The position numbers were made by a program, and so were the translations under genes. From Halocatena marina (lineage in GTDB: Archaea; Halobacteriota; Halobacteria; Halobacteriales; Haloarculaceae), in contig NZ_CP109785.1 of the NCBI RefSeq assembly GCF_025913575.1, positions 1,426,001 through 1,490,000 on the forward strand: a stretch of DNA of 64,000 nt. The letters are read 5' to 3'. Positions within the stretch are counted from its first letter, which is position 1; each line of letters begins with the position of its first letter. A model generated the notes under the pieces. It saw only the letters and a program-made list of their open reading frames with translations. It was not told the DNA's origin and ran no database searches. Below, piece by piece: positions 1-8,722 of this stretch.

Positions 1-379
1 GAAAGACGAGTTGGATGTGCTGGCGGATCTCCCGCCACTGGGTGCTGTTGAACGTGGTGAGTTCCTCATCACGGAATTGAATCTCACCGTCCGTCGGTGG
101 GGAGAGACCAAGCAGCGCGTGTGCGAGCGTCGACTTCCCACAGCCCGACTCCCCGACGACACCGAGCGTTTCGCCAGCGTGAAGATCGAAGCTAACGCCG
201 TCGACAGCTCGAACCGAACGCTGCTCGATTGAGAGCGGAAATCCACCGCCCGAGCGATCGAATCGAACCGACGACAGCAGCCCCGAGTTCATCGGAAAAT
301 GCTTCTTCAGGTCGCGCACTTGGAGTAACGGATCGTCACTCTCACGCGCTGTTGCGTGTGATCCGACGACATTACTCAT
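1..379 (-). CDS. dppF: Oligopeptide ABC transporter ATP-binding protein DppF, partial (N-terminal part)
   Basis: Second ATPase of a peptide importer, cut by the left edge of the window. The reading frame starts with ATG at 379 (MSNVVGSHATARESDD) and contains the Walker A motif GESGCGKST. An N-terminal stretch typical of DppF/OppF precedes it (LLQVRDLKKHFP). The start lies inside the 3' end of dppD, with an 8-nt overlap, so the two ATPases are probably translationally coupled. The Q-loop, signature and Walker B regions lie beyond the window. It would pair with DppD on the cytoplasmic face of the DppB/DppC channel. The family assignment is solid. The peptide specificity is inferred from the neighbours. 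Confidence 0.9.
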   Translation of the reverse strand, partial: MSNVVGSHATARESDDPLLQVRDLKKHFPMNSGLLSSVRFDRSGGGFPLSIEQRSVRAVDGVSFDLHAGETLGVVGESGCGKSTLAHALLGLSPPTDGEIQFRDEELTTFNSTQWREIRQHIQLVF

Positions 380-1397
380 CGCGGCCACCTCCTGTTGTCC
401 GCTCGTGTAGAACGGGTGGATCACCCGCGAAGTCGTCGTCGTAGAGGAGACAGGCCGCCGCATGATCCGATGTGACAGCATAATCCGGCGGCTCGACTGT
501 GCTACAGTCATCAATAGCGACTGGACAGCGCGTCCGAAAGCGACAGCCAGAGGGTGGATCGACGGCACTCGGCATCGCTCCCTCGATGGGATCGAGTGAC
601 GAGACCGGACGGTCAGGCGTCACCACCGACCGCATCAGCATCTGCGTGTACGGATGTTTAGGATCGTTGAACAGATCCTCGTATCGCCCACGCTCGACGA
701 CCTCACCGAGATACATCACCACGACGCGGTCACAGACTTCTCGGACGACACCGAGGTCGTGTGTGACGTAAATCAGCCCAGTGTTGTAGCGGTCTTGAAT
801 CTCCTCGAAGAGGTCGAGAATCTGTGCCTGAATCGTCACGTCGAGCGCTGTCGTCGGTTCGTCCGCGATGATGAGCTTTGGATTACACGAGAGCGCCATC
901 GCAATGAGGACGCGTTGGCGCATCCCGCCGGAAAATTCGTGGGGATACTGATCGGCGCGTACGGCAGCGTCGGGGATTCCAACGTCGTCCAGCAGCTCGA
1001 CAGCGCGATCCCACGCCTCTGTAGCTGTCCGGTCGGTGTGGTGCTCGACAACCTCGGCGATCTGACTCCCGACCGTGTAGACTGGATTGAGCGCGGACAT
1101 CGGATCTTGAAAAACGAAAGAGATCTCGCTCCCCCGTATCTCACGCCGTAGTTCTGACTCGGTGAGGCTGTGGAGATCCTGCCCGTCGAACGTGATCGTC
1201 CCGTCGACGACGGTCCCGGGCGGATCGATGAGGCCAAGGAGGCTACGGACGGTAACGCTCTTCCCTGCACCGCTCTCGCCGACGATACCGAGCGTTTCAC
1301 CGGCGTTGACGCTGAAGTCGACGCCGTCGACAGCTTGCACGATGCCACCTTCCGTGTAGAAGTACGTCCGGAGATCGGATACCTCAAGGAGGCTCAC
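372..1397 (-). CDS. dppD: Oligopeptide ABC transporter ATP-binding protein DppD
   Basis: First ATPase of the peptide importer, 341 aa. It has Walker A GESGAGKS (about residues 39-46), Q-loop FVFQDPMSALNP, signature FSGGMRQR, Walker B LIIADEPTTALD and the switch histidine in VTHDLG. The C-terminal extension GCRFRTRCPVAIDDC with paired cysteines is characteristic of the peptide/nickel (DppD/OppD) ATPases, whose extra C-terminal region in bacteria can bind a metal cluster. The start is GTG, overlapping the dppC stop as GTGA, which indicates translational coupling. The gene is the fourth of five in a compact minus-strand dpp set. Substrate specificity cannot be read from the ATPase. Confidence 0.93.
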   Translation of the reverse strand: MSLLEVSDLRTYFYTEGGIVQAVDGVDFSVNAGETLGIVGESGAGKSVTVRSLLGLIDPPGTVVDGTITFDGQDLHSLTESELRREIRGSEISFVFQDPMSALNPVYTVGSQIAEVVEHHTDRTATEAWDRAVELLDDVGIPDAAVRADQYPHEFSGGMRQRVLIAMALSCNPKLIIADEPTTALDVTIQAQILDLFEEIQDRYNTGLIYVTHDLGVVREVCDRVVVMYLGEVVERGRYEDLFNDPKHPYTQMLMRSVVTPDRPVSSLDPIEGAMPSAVDPPSGCRFRTRCPVAIDDCSTVEPPDYAVTSDHAAACLLYDDDFAGDPPVLHERTTGGGRDE

Positions 1398-2452
1398 GCA
1401 TCATCACCTCGTTCGAGGTGGTCCTCGACGGATGGTCCACCATTACCATCGATGGCCGCTATGTCGCCCGTCGGCACTGTGCTGTTCGGCGTTTCGGCGA
1501 GCATCTCGGCCTTTCGCCGCTCGGTGTCGGGGACACGAAGACTCGTCCGGGGGTCCATCGCATCCCGGAGTCCATCGCCAAGCATGTTGAACCCCATAAC
1601 GGTGAGAAATATCATCATTCCAGGGAAGATGGCGACCCACGGCGCGATGAAGAGCGCCTGTTGGGCGGAGTTGAGCATCCGTCCCCACGAGGCGGTGGGT
1701 GGCTGGACGCCAAAGCCGAGGAACGAGAGCGCTGCCGCGCCGATGATGACGCCCCCCATCGAGAGGGTTGCCTGCACGACAACGGCCGCAAGCCCGTTCG
1801 GAACGATCTCGCGAAAGAGGATGGTCCGTTTTGGGAGACCGGCGGCTCGTGCTGCGTCGACATACTCTTCTTCACGGATAGAGAGCACCTCAGAACGCAT
1901 CACACGGGCGTACGCCGGGATGCCGATAACGCCATAGGCGAAAAAGAGATTGTAGATGCTGGGACCGAGGATAGCCATCATCGTCATCGCCAGCACAAGC
2001 CCCGGAATGGAATAGAGCGTCTCCATCAGACGCATTAACGCGTCGTCGACGTAACCGCCCTCGTAGGCGGCGACAGCACCGATGATAACGCCGCCAACAA
2101 AGGAGATACCGACAGCAATGAGACCAATAGCGAGCGCGATGCGACTCCCGTAGATGATGCGCGCAAGTACGTCTCGACCGTACTGGTCCGTCCCCATCGG
2201 ATGGTCGACAGAGGGGGCTGCATAGATATTCGTCGTATCCATCCCTTGTGGATCGGCGATGAGCGTTGTGATGAGCTGTTTGTCGAACAGAAGTTTATCG
2301 ACAGTGGAGAACACAGCGAGGACGATAATAGCGCTGATGATACCAGCACCGATGAGTGCCGTCGGACTGTGTCGTAGTTCCCTGAGCGTCGTCAAGACGC
2401 CGCTTTCCGTTTCGAACTCCGGATCTGAAACTGTGGTCGGATTCGAGTTCAT
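1394..2452 (-). CDS. dppC: Oligopeptide ABC transporter permease DppC
   Basis: Inner channel subunit of the peptide importer, 352 aa. It has an N-terminal cytoplasmic stretch, a first membrane segment near residues 36-52, and then the binding-protein-dependent transport domain with about five more segments. The EAA-loop (EEEYVDAARAAGLPKRTILF) that contacts the ATPase is present, as is the DppC hallmark PMGTDQYGRDVLARI. The C-terminal tail of about 50 residues after MDPRTSLRVP is polar and longer than usual. The gene starts 3 nt after dppB and overlaps dppD by 4 nt, so the set is one transcription unit. Confidence 0.93.
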   Translation of the reverse strand: MNSNPTTVSDPEFETESGVLTTLRELRHSPTALIGAGIISAIIVLAVFSTVDKLLFDKQLITTLIADPQGMDTTNIYAAPSVDHPMGTDQYGRDVLARIIYGSRIALAIGLIAVGISFVGGVIIGAVAAYEGGYVDDALMRLMETLYSIPGLVLAMTMMAILGPSIYNLFFAYGVIGIPAYARVMRSEVLSIREEEYVDAARAAGLPKRTILFREIVPNGLAAVVVQATLSMGGVIIGAAALSFLGFGVQPPTASWGRMLNSAQQALFIAPWVAIFPGMMIFLTVMGFNMLGDGLRDAMDPRTSLRVPDTERRKAEMLAETPNSTVPTGDIAAIDGNGGPSVEDHLERGDDA

Positions 2453-2455
2453 GAA

Positions 2456-3406
2456 TTAATCGTACCTGATTCGAGGATCAATATACGCGTAGGCGAGGTC
2501 GGTAAGCAAGACGCCGACGAGAAAGAGAAGGGCAAAGAAAATGTTCACCCCGATGATGATGCCGTAATCCTGCGCAAGCAGGCCCTTGTAGGCGAGTCGT
2601 CCCATTCCTGGGATAGCGAATATCTGCTCGACAACGACGCTCCCATCTAGCAGGAACGAGAGTTGGAGACCGATGATGGTGATGAGCGGAAGCAGCGCGT
2701 TGCGGAAGGCGTGGCGAAGAAGGATCCGTCGTTCCGGAAGCCCATACGCACGGGCAGTCTGAACGTAGTCCTTCGACAGTTCCTCGACCATACTCGAGCG
2801 AGTCATCCGCATCAACGTTGCCGTCTGTGCCGTCGCTAGCGTCACTACTGGGAGCACGAGATGTTTGAGCGCCCGGACGGGATCCTGCGAGAAAGGGACG
2901 TAGCCCGACGCCGGCAACACGTCGAACAGGTAGGCAAAGACGAAAATAAGCATCAGACCGAGCCAGAAGTTCGGTGTCGACAGTCCCGCGAGACCGACGA
3001 ACCGTGAGGCGTGATCACCCATGTTGTTGTGTTCTGCAGCGGCGTAGACGCCGAGAACGAGCGATGTCGGGAGTGCAATGAGGTAGGAAAGGCCCATCAG
3101 CGTCGCTGTTGGACCGAGCCGTTCGAGCATCAGCGCACTCACCGGCTGCTTGTGAGTGAATGATTCTCCGATATTCCCGTGGAGCAGCCGCCAGAGATAA
3201 TCGAGATACTGTTTCCAGAGTGGTTCGTTGAAGCCGTACTGTGCGATGAGTTCGTCGGCGAGCTGCTGGCTCGGGTTGACGCCGAGATAGATACGCACTG
3301 GGTTTCCCGGAAGCGCGTGAACCATCACGAACGTGAGGGAGAACACACCGATGAGAACCGGGATGATCTGGAAGAGGCGTCTCGCGGTGTAACGGTAGAT
3401 ACTCAT
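2456..3406 (-). CDS. dppB: Oligopeptide ABC transporter permease DppB
   Basis: Channel subunit, 316 aa. It has the DppB N-terminus (YTARRLFQIIPVLIGVFSLTF), the conserved ALPGNPVR loop, six predicted membrane segments and the EAA-loop SKDYVQTARAYGLPERRILL. Length and motif order match the family. It sits 61 nt downstream of the binding-protein gene and 3 nt upstream of dppC. With DppC it forms the membrane channel through which peptides captured by DppA enter the cell. Start ATG at 3406 gives the normal N-terminus. Confidence 0.93.
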   Translation of the reverse strand: MSIYRYTARRLFQIIPVLIGVFSLTFVMVHALPGNPVRIYLGVNPSQQLADELIAQYGFNEPLWKQYLDYLWRLLHGNIGESFTHKQPVSALMLERLGPTATLMGLSYLIALPTSLVLGVYAAAEHNNMGDHASRFVGLAGLSTPNFWLGLMLIFVFAYLFDVLPASGYVPFSQDPVRALKHLVLPVVTLATAQTATLMRMTRSSMVEELSKDYVQTARAYGLPERRILLRHAFRNALLPLITIIGLQLSFLLDGSVVVEQIFAIPGMGRLAYKGLLAQDYGIIIGVNIFFALLFLVGVLLTDLAYAYIDPRIRYD

Positions 3407-3467
3407 GGATTCTGTTGGCGCGGCTCGCTGTTCCCGACGACGGTGCGCCAGCTGACGGGAATACGAA

Positions 3468-5171
3468 TCACTCTATGTAGGCGTTCGACCATTTATTGGA
3501 CAGTGACTGACTACTGAACGACGTAAATTCGTAATTTTTCACGTCATTACTCCACGCCTGGGTTGTCTGTTCCGAGAAGACGGGGATATGTGGGTAGAGT
3601 GACTGCCACGTCTCAGCGAGGTCGATGTAGCGTTTCTTTCGCTCTTGTTTATCAGGCTGTCTGCGGGCGTTGCGAATCTTCTTGTCGGCATCTTTCAACC
3701 GCTGACTGGGCGCGCTGTCGGACTGGTAGAGGAACGATGCCGAAGCATTCCCCTTCACACCATCTGAGAGACCGCCCTCGTCGTTCCGAAGATCACGAAA
3801 GAGATAGTAGAAGAAACCATCGGGATCCTGTCCACCAGACCAGCCGTAAATGGTGGCGTCGAAGTCACCGCTGTCGAGTTGATTGAGCCACTGACCGGTG
3901 GTCACCTCTTGTACCTCGGCGTTGATGCCGATCGTATCCAATTCGTTCTGGAGGACGACCACCATGTTTTTGAATTTCGAACTGGAGAGCGATGATATTT
4001 TCAGCGTCTTTCCGAAGCCGTCACCGTACCCAGCCTCTTCGAGCAGCTGCTTTGCCTTGTCGTGGTTCTTCTTGGGATAGTACTTTTTCTTCCACTGTTT
4101 CCACGGGAATTCCCACGCCTTGTTCACCTCGAGGGGCATGAATCCGTAGGATCGCTTCCCGAGTTCCCCTTTTGTCGCCTTCAACATCGCATCGTAATCG
4201 ACGAGATACTGCATCGCCTTTCGAACCTTGAGGTCGTCAAACGGCTCTCGAAGCGTGTTGAAGATGATGCCGTTGTAGTCGAAGTGAGCGATTCGCTTCG
4301 TCTGGATGTTCTGTTGCTGTTTGGCCTTCTTGAGAAGCGTCTTCGGTATCGTCGCTTGGTGTACTCCGCCGGTTGTGAGTTCGACGAACTGCACCTGCGG
4401 CTTCGGAATAATACGCCACTTCAGTTTGTCGAGGTTCGGCGACGTCTGGAAGTAGTCCGGGTTTCGTTCGAGCGTGATGTGCGAGCTTGATTTATGCTCG
4501 ACGAACGCGAACGGACCGGAGCCGACCGGCTTTTGCCCGAACGTTTTCGTTCCTTGCTTCTTTGCAATCTTCTTCGGAACGACAGCAGCACTCATCCCAG
4601 CGAGTGTCAACTCAAAGAGTGCGAAAGGGTGGCTGAGGTGGAACGCCGTCTCGTACGTCCCGCTGGCCTCAACACTGTCGATGAACTGGATGTTCGCCCG
4701 CTTGGGCGATTTATTCTTTGGGTCGAGAATCCAGTTCATCGAATAGGCAACGTCCTCTGCGGTGAGTTCGGAGCCGTCGTGGAACGTGATTCCTTCCCGA
4801 ATTGGGATGGTGTACGTCGAATCATTCTGTTTTTGCGGTTTCTTCGAAGCAACGTGCGGGACGACATCGCTGCCGTCCGGTTGTATCATGTAGAGTGTAT
4901 CGAAAACATAGTGGAGGAAGCTGTTCGCCCACGCCAGTTCGTTCATTCGCGGGTCAAGTGTCGGTGCATCCTCTGTGGTGGCTCCGATGAACGTACCACC
5001 TCGGTTCGCGCCTGATCCACCGCTCGTGGTATCGGTGCCCCCGGTACCATCGGTGTTAGAAGGGCCGTCAGCGGTGTTCGTGCCGCCACAGCCTGCCACC
5101 AGTACACTCACCCCGAGTGCGCTACCCAATCGTAAAAATCGCCGTCTATCGATGTTCGGTCTCTCATCCAT
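3468..5171 (-). CDS. Extracellular peptide-binding lipoprotein, ABC family 5 (DppA-like)
   Basis: Substrate-binding protein of the peptide importer, 567 aa with ATG at 5171. The N-terminus carries a Tat signal (IDRRRFLRLGSALGVSVLV) ending in the lipobox VAGC, so it is exported folded and lipid-anchored. A Ser/Thr/Gly-rich linker of about 25 residues follows. The SBP_bac_5 domain follows, with typical segments such as TLDPRMNE, ITFHDGSELTAEDVAYS and EAGYGDG. A TTG three codons upstream is a weaker start. It is the first transporter gene of the set, downstream of a peptidase gene, which favours peptides over nickel or other family-5 ligands. Confidence 0.9.
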   Translation of the reverse strand: MDERPNIDRRRFLRLGSALGVSVLVAGCGGTNTADGPSNTDGTGGTDTTSGGSGANRGGTFIGATTEDAPTLDPRMNELAWANSFLHYVFDTLYMIQPDGSDVVPHVASKKPQKQNDSTYTIPIREGITFHDGSELTAEDVAYSMNWILDPKNKSPKRANIQFIDSVEASGTYETAFHLSHPFALFELTLAGMSAAVVPKKIAKKQGTKTFGQKPVGSGPFAFVEHKSSSHITLERNPDYFQTSPNLDKLKWRIIPKPQVQFVELTTGGVHQATIPKTLLKKAKQQQNIQTKRIAHFDYNGIIFNTLREPFDDLKVRKAMQYLVDYDAMLKATKGELGKRSYGFMPLEVNKAWEFPWKQWKKKYYPKKNHDKAKQLLEEAGYGDGFGKTLKISSLSSSKFKNMVVVLQNELDTIGINAEVQEVTTGQWLNQLDSGDFDATIYGWSGGQDPDGFFYYLFRDLRNDEGGLSDGVKGNASASFLYQSDSAPSQRLKDADKKIRNARRQPDKQERKKRYIDLAETWQSLYPHIPVFSEQTTQAWSNDVKNYEFTSFSSQSLSNKWSNAYIE

Positions 5172-5344
5172 ATGAATCAATATCGCCTATGAGCGGTATG
5201 CCCAACCATATCATGAGGGAGATGGTGAATGTAGCATCTATTATGCTAGGCAACAGCACGAAAGCACGCGACAAACAGCCCCACGACCCGTTGGGTTGCG
5301 TATCGAAACGGGATGACACCGCTGGCGACTGACCGACCCCGGCC

Positions 5345-7390
5345 TCACTTCAGGTGCGTATCGAACGCTTCTTTGATTTTCTGGAGCGTTCGCCGCCACG
5401 TCGCACGTTTCGAAAAAACGTGTCCCTCACCGGGATAGTATTCGGCCTCGAACGTTTTGTCGAGGTCGAGTAGTCGTTCGACAGCGATATCCTGCTGTTC
5501 AACGGTGACGTAGCGGTCGTCGGTGCCGTGAAAGTTGTAAACTGGTGATTCGTAGGCCGCCATATGCGTCGTCGGACTCGCATCGTCCCACCGACTTGGT
5601 GTGGCCCACGGACTGCCACCGAGTTTGACCGGCATGAGTGATTCGGCGTGTGGACGCTTGGTTTCCGTTGCCCACGCCTCGTAGTTCCGGATATCCGAGA
5701 GTCCTGCAAGATTGACACCGACAGCGAACGTCTCAGGGTGTGTGCCCAATATTTGAAGCGTGGCGTACCCTCCGTAGGAGAGTCCCCAGATCCCGAGGCT
5801 ATCTTCATCGACGTACGGAAGCTCCGCGAGGTAGTCGGCTCCGGCGACAATGTCAGCCATTTCGTCGCGGCCGTATCCCTCAGCAATCGACGCGCGGAAT
5901 TCGCGGCCGTACCCAATCCCACCTCGATAATTGACGAACAGACCAACGTAGCCGAGGTGAGCGAGATACTGATGGGCCGTATAGGCGAGTCCGTACGATC
6001 GTGAGGGGTGCCAGCCCTCGCGCATTTGTCGCATCGGGCCGCCGTGGACCCAAACGACAGCAGGGAGGTCGTCGCTGGTTTCGACGGCTGGCACATCACG
6101 AGGATCGAGAAGGTAGCCGTGAATTTCACGGCCATCGCTGCTCTCGAACGTTACGCTCTCGGGAGTGATGGGATCGACTGGCCAGTCGGCAACGGTGGAC
6201 TCGGTCAGTCGTATCGGTTGAGTAGAACTCGAAACGCCGTCTGCTGGGCTTTCATCCGAAGGAGCGGAGGATGGCTCGATATCGAGCGGCCGCACTCGCA
6301 ATTCGGGCGAACGCTCGTGGTCTGCGTGGAGGTAAGCAACCGCCTCGCCATCCGGTGACGGACGAGGAAAGACGTTCGTCCCAGCCGAGTCGACGACAGG
6401 AGTGACATCACCAGCAAGGGTAACAGCAAACACTTGTCGCTGACCAGGCTCTCGACGGTTCGACGCGAATAAGAGTGTCTCATCGTCGAGCCATTGAGGT
6501 GACGAAGCCGCGACACCGCGATCTTCGAAGTTACCCTCTGTGAGCTGTATCCACTTGTTGTCATCACGCGCGTGGACGTGAACGTGGGCCCACCCGTCAA
6601 CGGGAAGTGTCGCTGCAATGTGGGTGCTGGCGGGAGAGATAGTTGGTACACCGCCTTCGACAACACCACGTTCTGTGTCGGTCGTCTCGTAGAGAACTGT
6701 CTCGCGCCCGGTGTCGGTGTCAACCACCACGAACGCACGACGGGTCCGATTCTCTGCAGTGCGGACAACAAGGAGACGGCTGTCGTCGAGCCATGTCGGC
6801 GAATGCGTCGACGCGGTGCCAGTCGACCGCCAGCGAACACAACCTGTTTCGACATCGACGACACCGACGTTCTTGGTCTCACGATCGGTGAAGCGGAACG
6901 CGAGGCGAGTATCATCATCCGACCACGCCAGCATGCGCGCGTCGGCAAGGAAGGTACCTCGCCCGGGAACGTCGAAGCTTCGCGTTTCGCCAGTTTCGAT
7001 CGTTCGAATCATCGGAACGCCATCGTGGTAGGTAGCGAGTCGGTCGCCAGCGTTCGACCACGCGAGCTGTCCACTGGGATCACCCTGAGCGAGTCGATCG
7101 AGTTCGTCGCTACCAGCCTCGTATCGATACGTGCTGGACGCGTCTGTTGTGAACGCGAGCGTCGAACCAGCAGGATGCCATGCGAATTCGGCGATGTGAC
7201 CCTCATCTGGGCAGAGAATGCGTCGATCGTCACCGTCACTAGTAACGACGATCAGCTCTGATCCAGTATCGCCGGACAGCGTTGCAGCGACGAATCGACC
7301 ATCCGCAGACCACGACGGTGCACCCGGATACGCGACATCGAGAACGTGATCGAGCGTCAGCGATGAGTCAGTGGATTTTGGTGTATCCAT
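5345..7390 (-). CDS. S9 family prolyl oligopeptidase / acylaminoacyl-peptidase-like serine peptidase
   Basis: Serine peptidase of 681 aa. Residues about 20-370 form a beta-propeller of TolB/WD40-like repeats (for example PSPDGEAVAYLHAD and SPQWLDDETLLFAS). The propeller gates access to the active site in this family. Residues about 410-681 form the alpha/beta-hydrolase domain with the nucleophile Ser538 in GLSYGG. The likely Asp is at 624 in HGTDD and the His at 657 in GEGHVF; the oxyanion HGGP motif is near 449-452. No signal peptide is visible, so it should act in the cytoplasm on short peptides. It lies 173 nt upstream of the peptide transporter on the same strand, so imported peptides are plausible substrates. 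Confidence 0.9.
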   Translation of the reverse strand: MDTPKSTDSSLTLDHVLDVAYPGAPSWSADGRFVAATLSGDTGSELIVVTSDGDDRRILCPDEGHIAEFAWHPAGSTLAFTTDASSTYRYEAGSDELDRLAQGDPSGQLAWSNAGDRLATYHDGVPMIRTIETGETRSFDVPGRGTFLADARMLAWSDDDTRLAFRFTDRETKNVGVVDVETGCVRWRSTGTASTHSPTWLDDSRLLVVRTAENRTRRAFVVVDTDTGRETVLYETTDTERGVVEGGVPTISPASTHIAATLPVDGWAHVHVHARDDNKWIQLTEGNFEDRGVAASSPQWLDDETLLFASNRREPGQRQVFAVTLAGDVTPVVDSAGTNVFPRPSPDGEAVAYLHADHERSPELRVRPLDIEPSSAPSDESPADGVSSSTQPIRLTESTVADWPVDPITPESVTFESSDGREIHGYLLDPRDVPAVETSDDLPAVVWVHGGPMRQMREGWHPSRSYGLAYTAHQYLAHLGYVGLFVNYRGGIGYGREFRASIAEGYGRDEMADIVAGADYLAELPYVDEDSLGIWGLSYGGYATLQILGTHPETFAVGVNLAGLSDIRNYEAWATETKRPHAESLMPVKLGGSPWATPSRWDDASPTTHMAAYESPVYNFHGTDDRYVTVEQQDIAVERLLDLDKTFEAEYYPGEGHVFSKRATWRRTLQKIKEAFDTHLK

Positions 7391-7566
7391 TAGCGTTCCT
7401 CACTGGCCACGATCTCATCAATGGCACTGAATTTGGTCTGTTCGTCCCATTGCGTCGGTTTGAAGAATAACCGTTCATTGACGCCATCAATTCGGTGTTC
7501 TCGTTCCTTCGTGGAGCCAAACCACTTTCCATCGGGATCGACCGTTGCGGGTGCGTCGTTTCGCAT
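7390..7566 (-). CDS. Small hypothetical protein coupled to the S9 peptidase
   Basis: Open frame of 58 codons from ATG 7566 (MRNDAPATVDPDGKWFG) to a TAA that shares one base with the peptidase start (TAATG). The composition is soluble and charged (EREHRIDGVNERLFF, WDEQTKFSAIDEI) and reads like a real haloarchaeal protein segment, not random sequence. Termination-reinitiation overlap with the next gene supports translation. I do not recognise a family. It might be the surviving C-terminal part of a larger upstream gene. In-frame ATG codons at 7572 and 7578 are alternative starts. Confidence 0.45.
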   Translation of the reverse strand: MRNDAPATVDPDGKWFGSTKEREHRIDGVNERLFFKPTQWDEQTKFSAIDEIVASEER

Positions 7567-7972
7567 ACGCATTTGCATACCGCAGAACGAGTATCCCGAT
7601 AGAAAATCAGATCCCCAAGCATCCTAGGGTAGATCCGACAGTGCGTTCTACTTGCAGAGGAACCTCGATCCGAAGTATGTAAAACACCCGTGGGTTCCGG
7701 TCCAAGGACTCATTGATCATACACGAACTGTTGTATCGAAATCGGACGCAAACGGGCGCTCAGAAGCAAGGAATCCGTCATAGACAACTCGTGTCAGTGA
7801 TACTACACCTCTAAGTGATCAAGAACATTCCCTTCGGGTGAGCTTCGACACTGCTTCACAGCACGATGCAATCTGCCACTATCCACATCACAACGACGGC
7901 GTCTCCATCAGAGTGGGTATTTCCCTGAAGACGGGCGAACAGTTTTTGTCACTGTTCCATCTACTTGTGTTG
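7567..7972. other. Divergent intergenic region, no gene seen
   Basis: About 400 bp between the minus-strand peptidase/dpp set and the plus-strand Bat-type regulator. It should contain both promoters. The regulator frame remains open back to a GTG at 7838, but that extension lacks the family's N-terminal pattern. No RNA gene or repeat was recognised. Confidence 0.4.
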
Positions 7973-8668
7973 ATGGTCCCACCACAGCGACCGGAAACGG
8001 GCCTACGGGTGACACTCGACATCTGGCATCCCGACTGCTGGACGTTGGCAGTAACCGAAGAAACCGACGCGGGACTTCTCGGTCATGGCGTCTACGCTAT
8101 TGATGGGATGGCGACTGGTCGGTTCACCGTCTACGGTGAGACGACCGCTGCGGTCGAGACACTGATTGCAACAGCACGCGACTCCGAACTGACCGAATCA
8201 GTATGGGAGGCTGACGGGTCATATCCAACCGACACGGCCGTTTCAGGCAGTGCGAGCCGCGGAATCGTGGTTCAGTATAATATTCACAATTCGATCAACG
8301 ACGCGCTCGTCTCGCGGGGATTCATTCCCGATGCGCCCGTCCGAATGCACGGTGGACGCGAGTATTGGACGGTGCTTGTCGATGCAAACCGCGAAATGGT
8401 CACCGAACGCGTCGAAGCCGTCCGCGAAGAAATGAACGCCGATATCCACATTTCGGACATCACCGCCGCGTACAGCGCTAAGGGCGTCCTCCCAACCGAC
8501 AATCTCTCCGAACGCCAGCGAGAAGTATTCAACCTCGCCCGTCAACGGAATTACTACGAGTGGCCGCGCGAAGTAAGCGCTGCAGATCTCGCAACAGAAC
8601 TCGATATTTCGAAATCGACGCTGCTTGAACATCTCCGTACGGCCGAAGCGAAGCTACTCGGACAGTAA
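7973..8668 (+). CDS. Bat-type helix-turn-helix transcriptional regulator
   Basis: Regulator of 231 aa. ATG 7973 was chosen because the family-typical N-terminus (LRVTLDIWHPDCWTLAVTEE) follows directly. An in-frame GTG at 7838 would add 45 residues of poor composition. The N-terminal 150 residues are the sensor-like region of bacterio-opsin-activator relatives. Residues about 175-231 form the HTH_10 domain (LSERQREVFNLARQ, then AADLATELDISKSTLLEHLRTAE), which binds DNA. It faces an amino-acid permease and an M20 peptidase on the same strand and the dpp set on the other. Local control of peptide or amino-acid genes is an inference from this position. Confidence 0.85.
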   Translation: MVPPQRPETGLRVTLDIWHPDCWTLAVTEETDAGLLGHGVYAIDGMATGRFTVYGETTAAVETLIATARDSELTESVWEADGSYPTDTAVSGSASRGIVVQYNIHNSINDALVSRGFIPDAPVRMHGGREYWTVLVDANREMVTERVEAVREEMNADIHISDITAAYSAKGVLPTDNLSERQREVFNLARQRNYYEWPREVSAADLATELDISKSTLLEHLRTAEAKLLGQ

Positions 8669-8722
8669 TGACCCGCACATGCTAGGGACTATTGCTATGC
8701 TTCTTCTCTTGTGTGCTATCGC

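Noticed and set aside
1170..1937. Long plus-strand open frames across the dpp genes.
   Set aside because: They are antisense shadows of well-supported transporter genes and have no family features.
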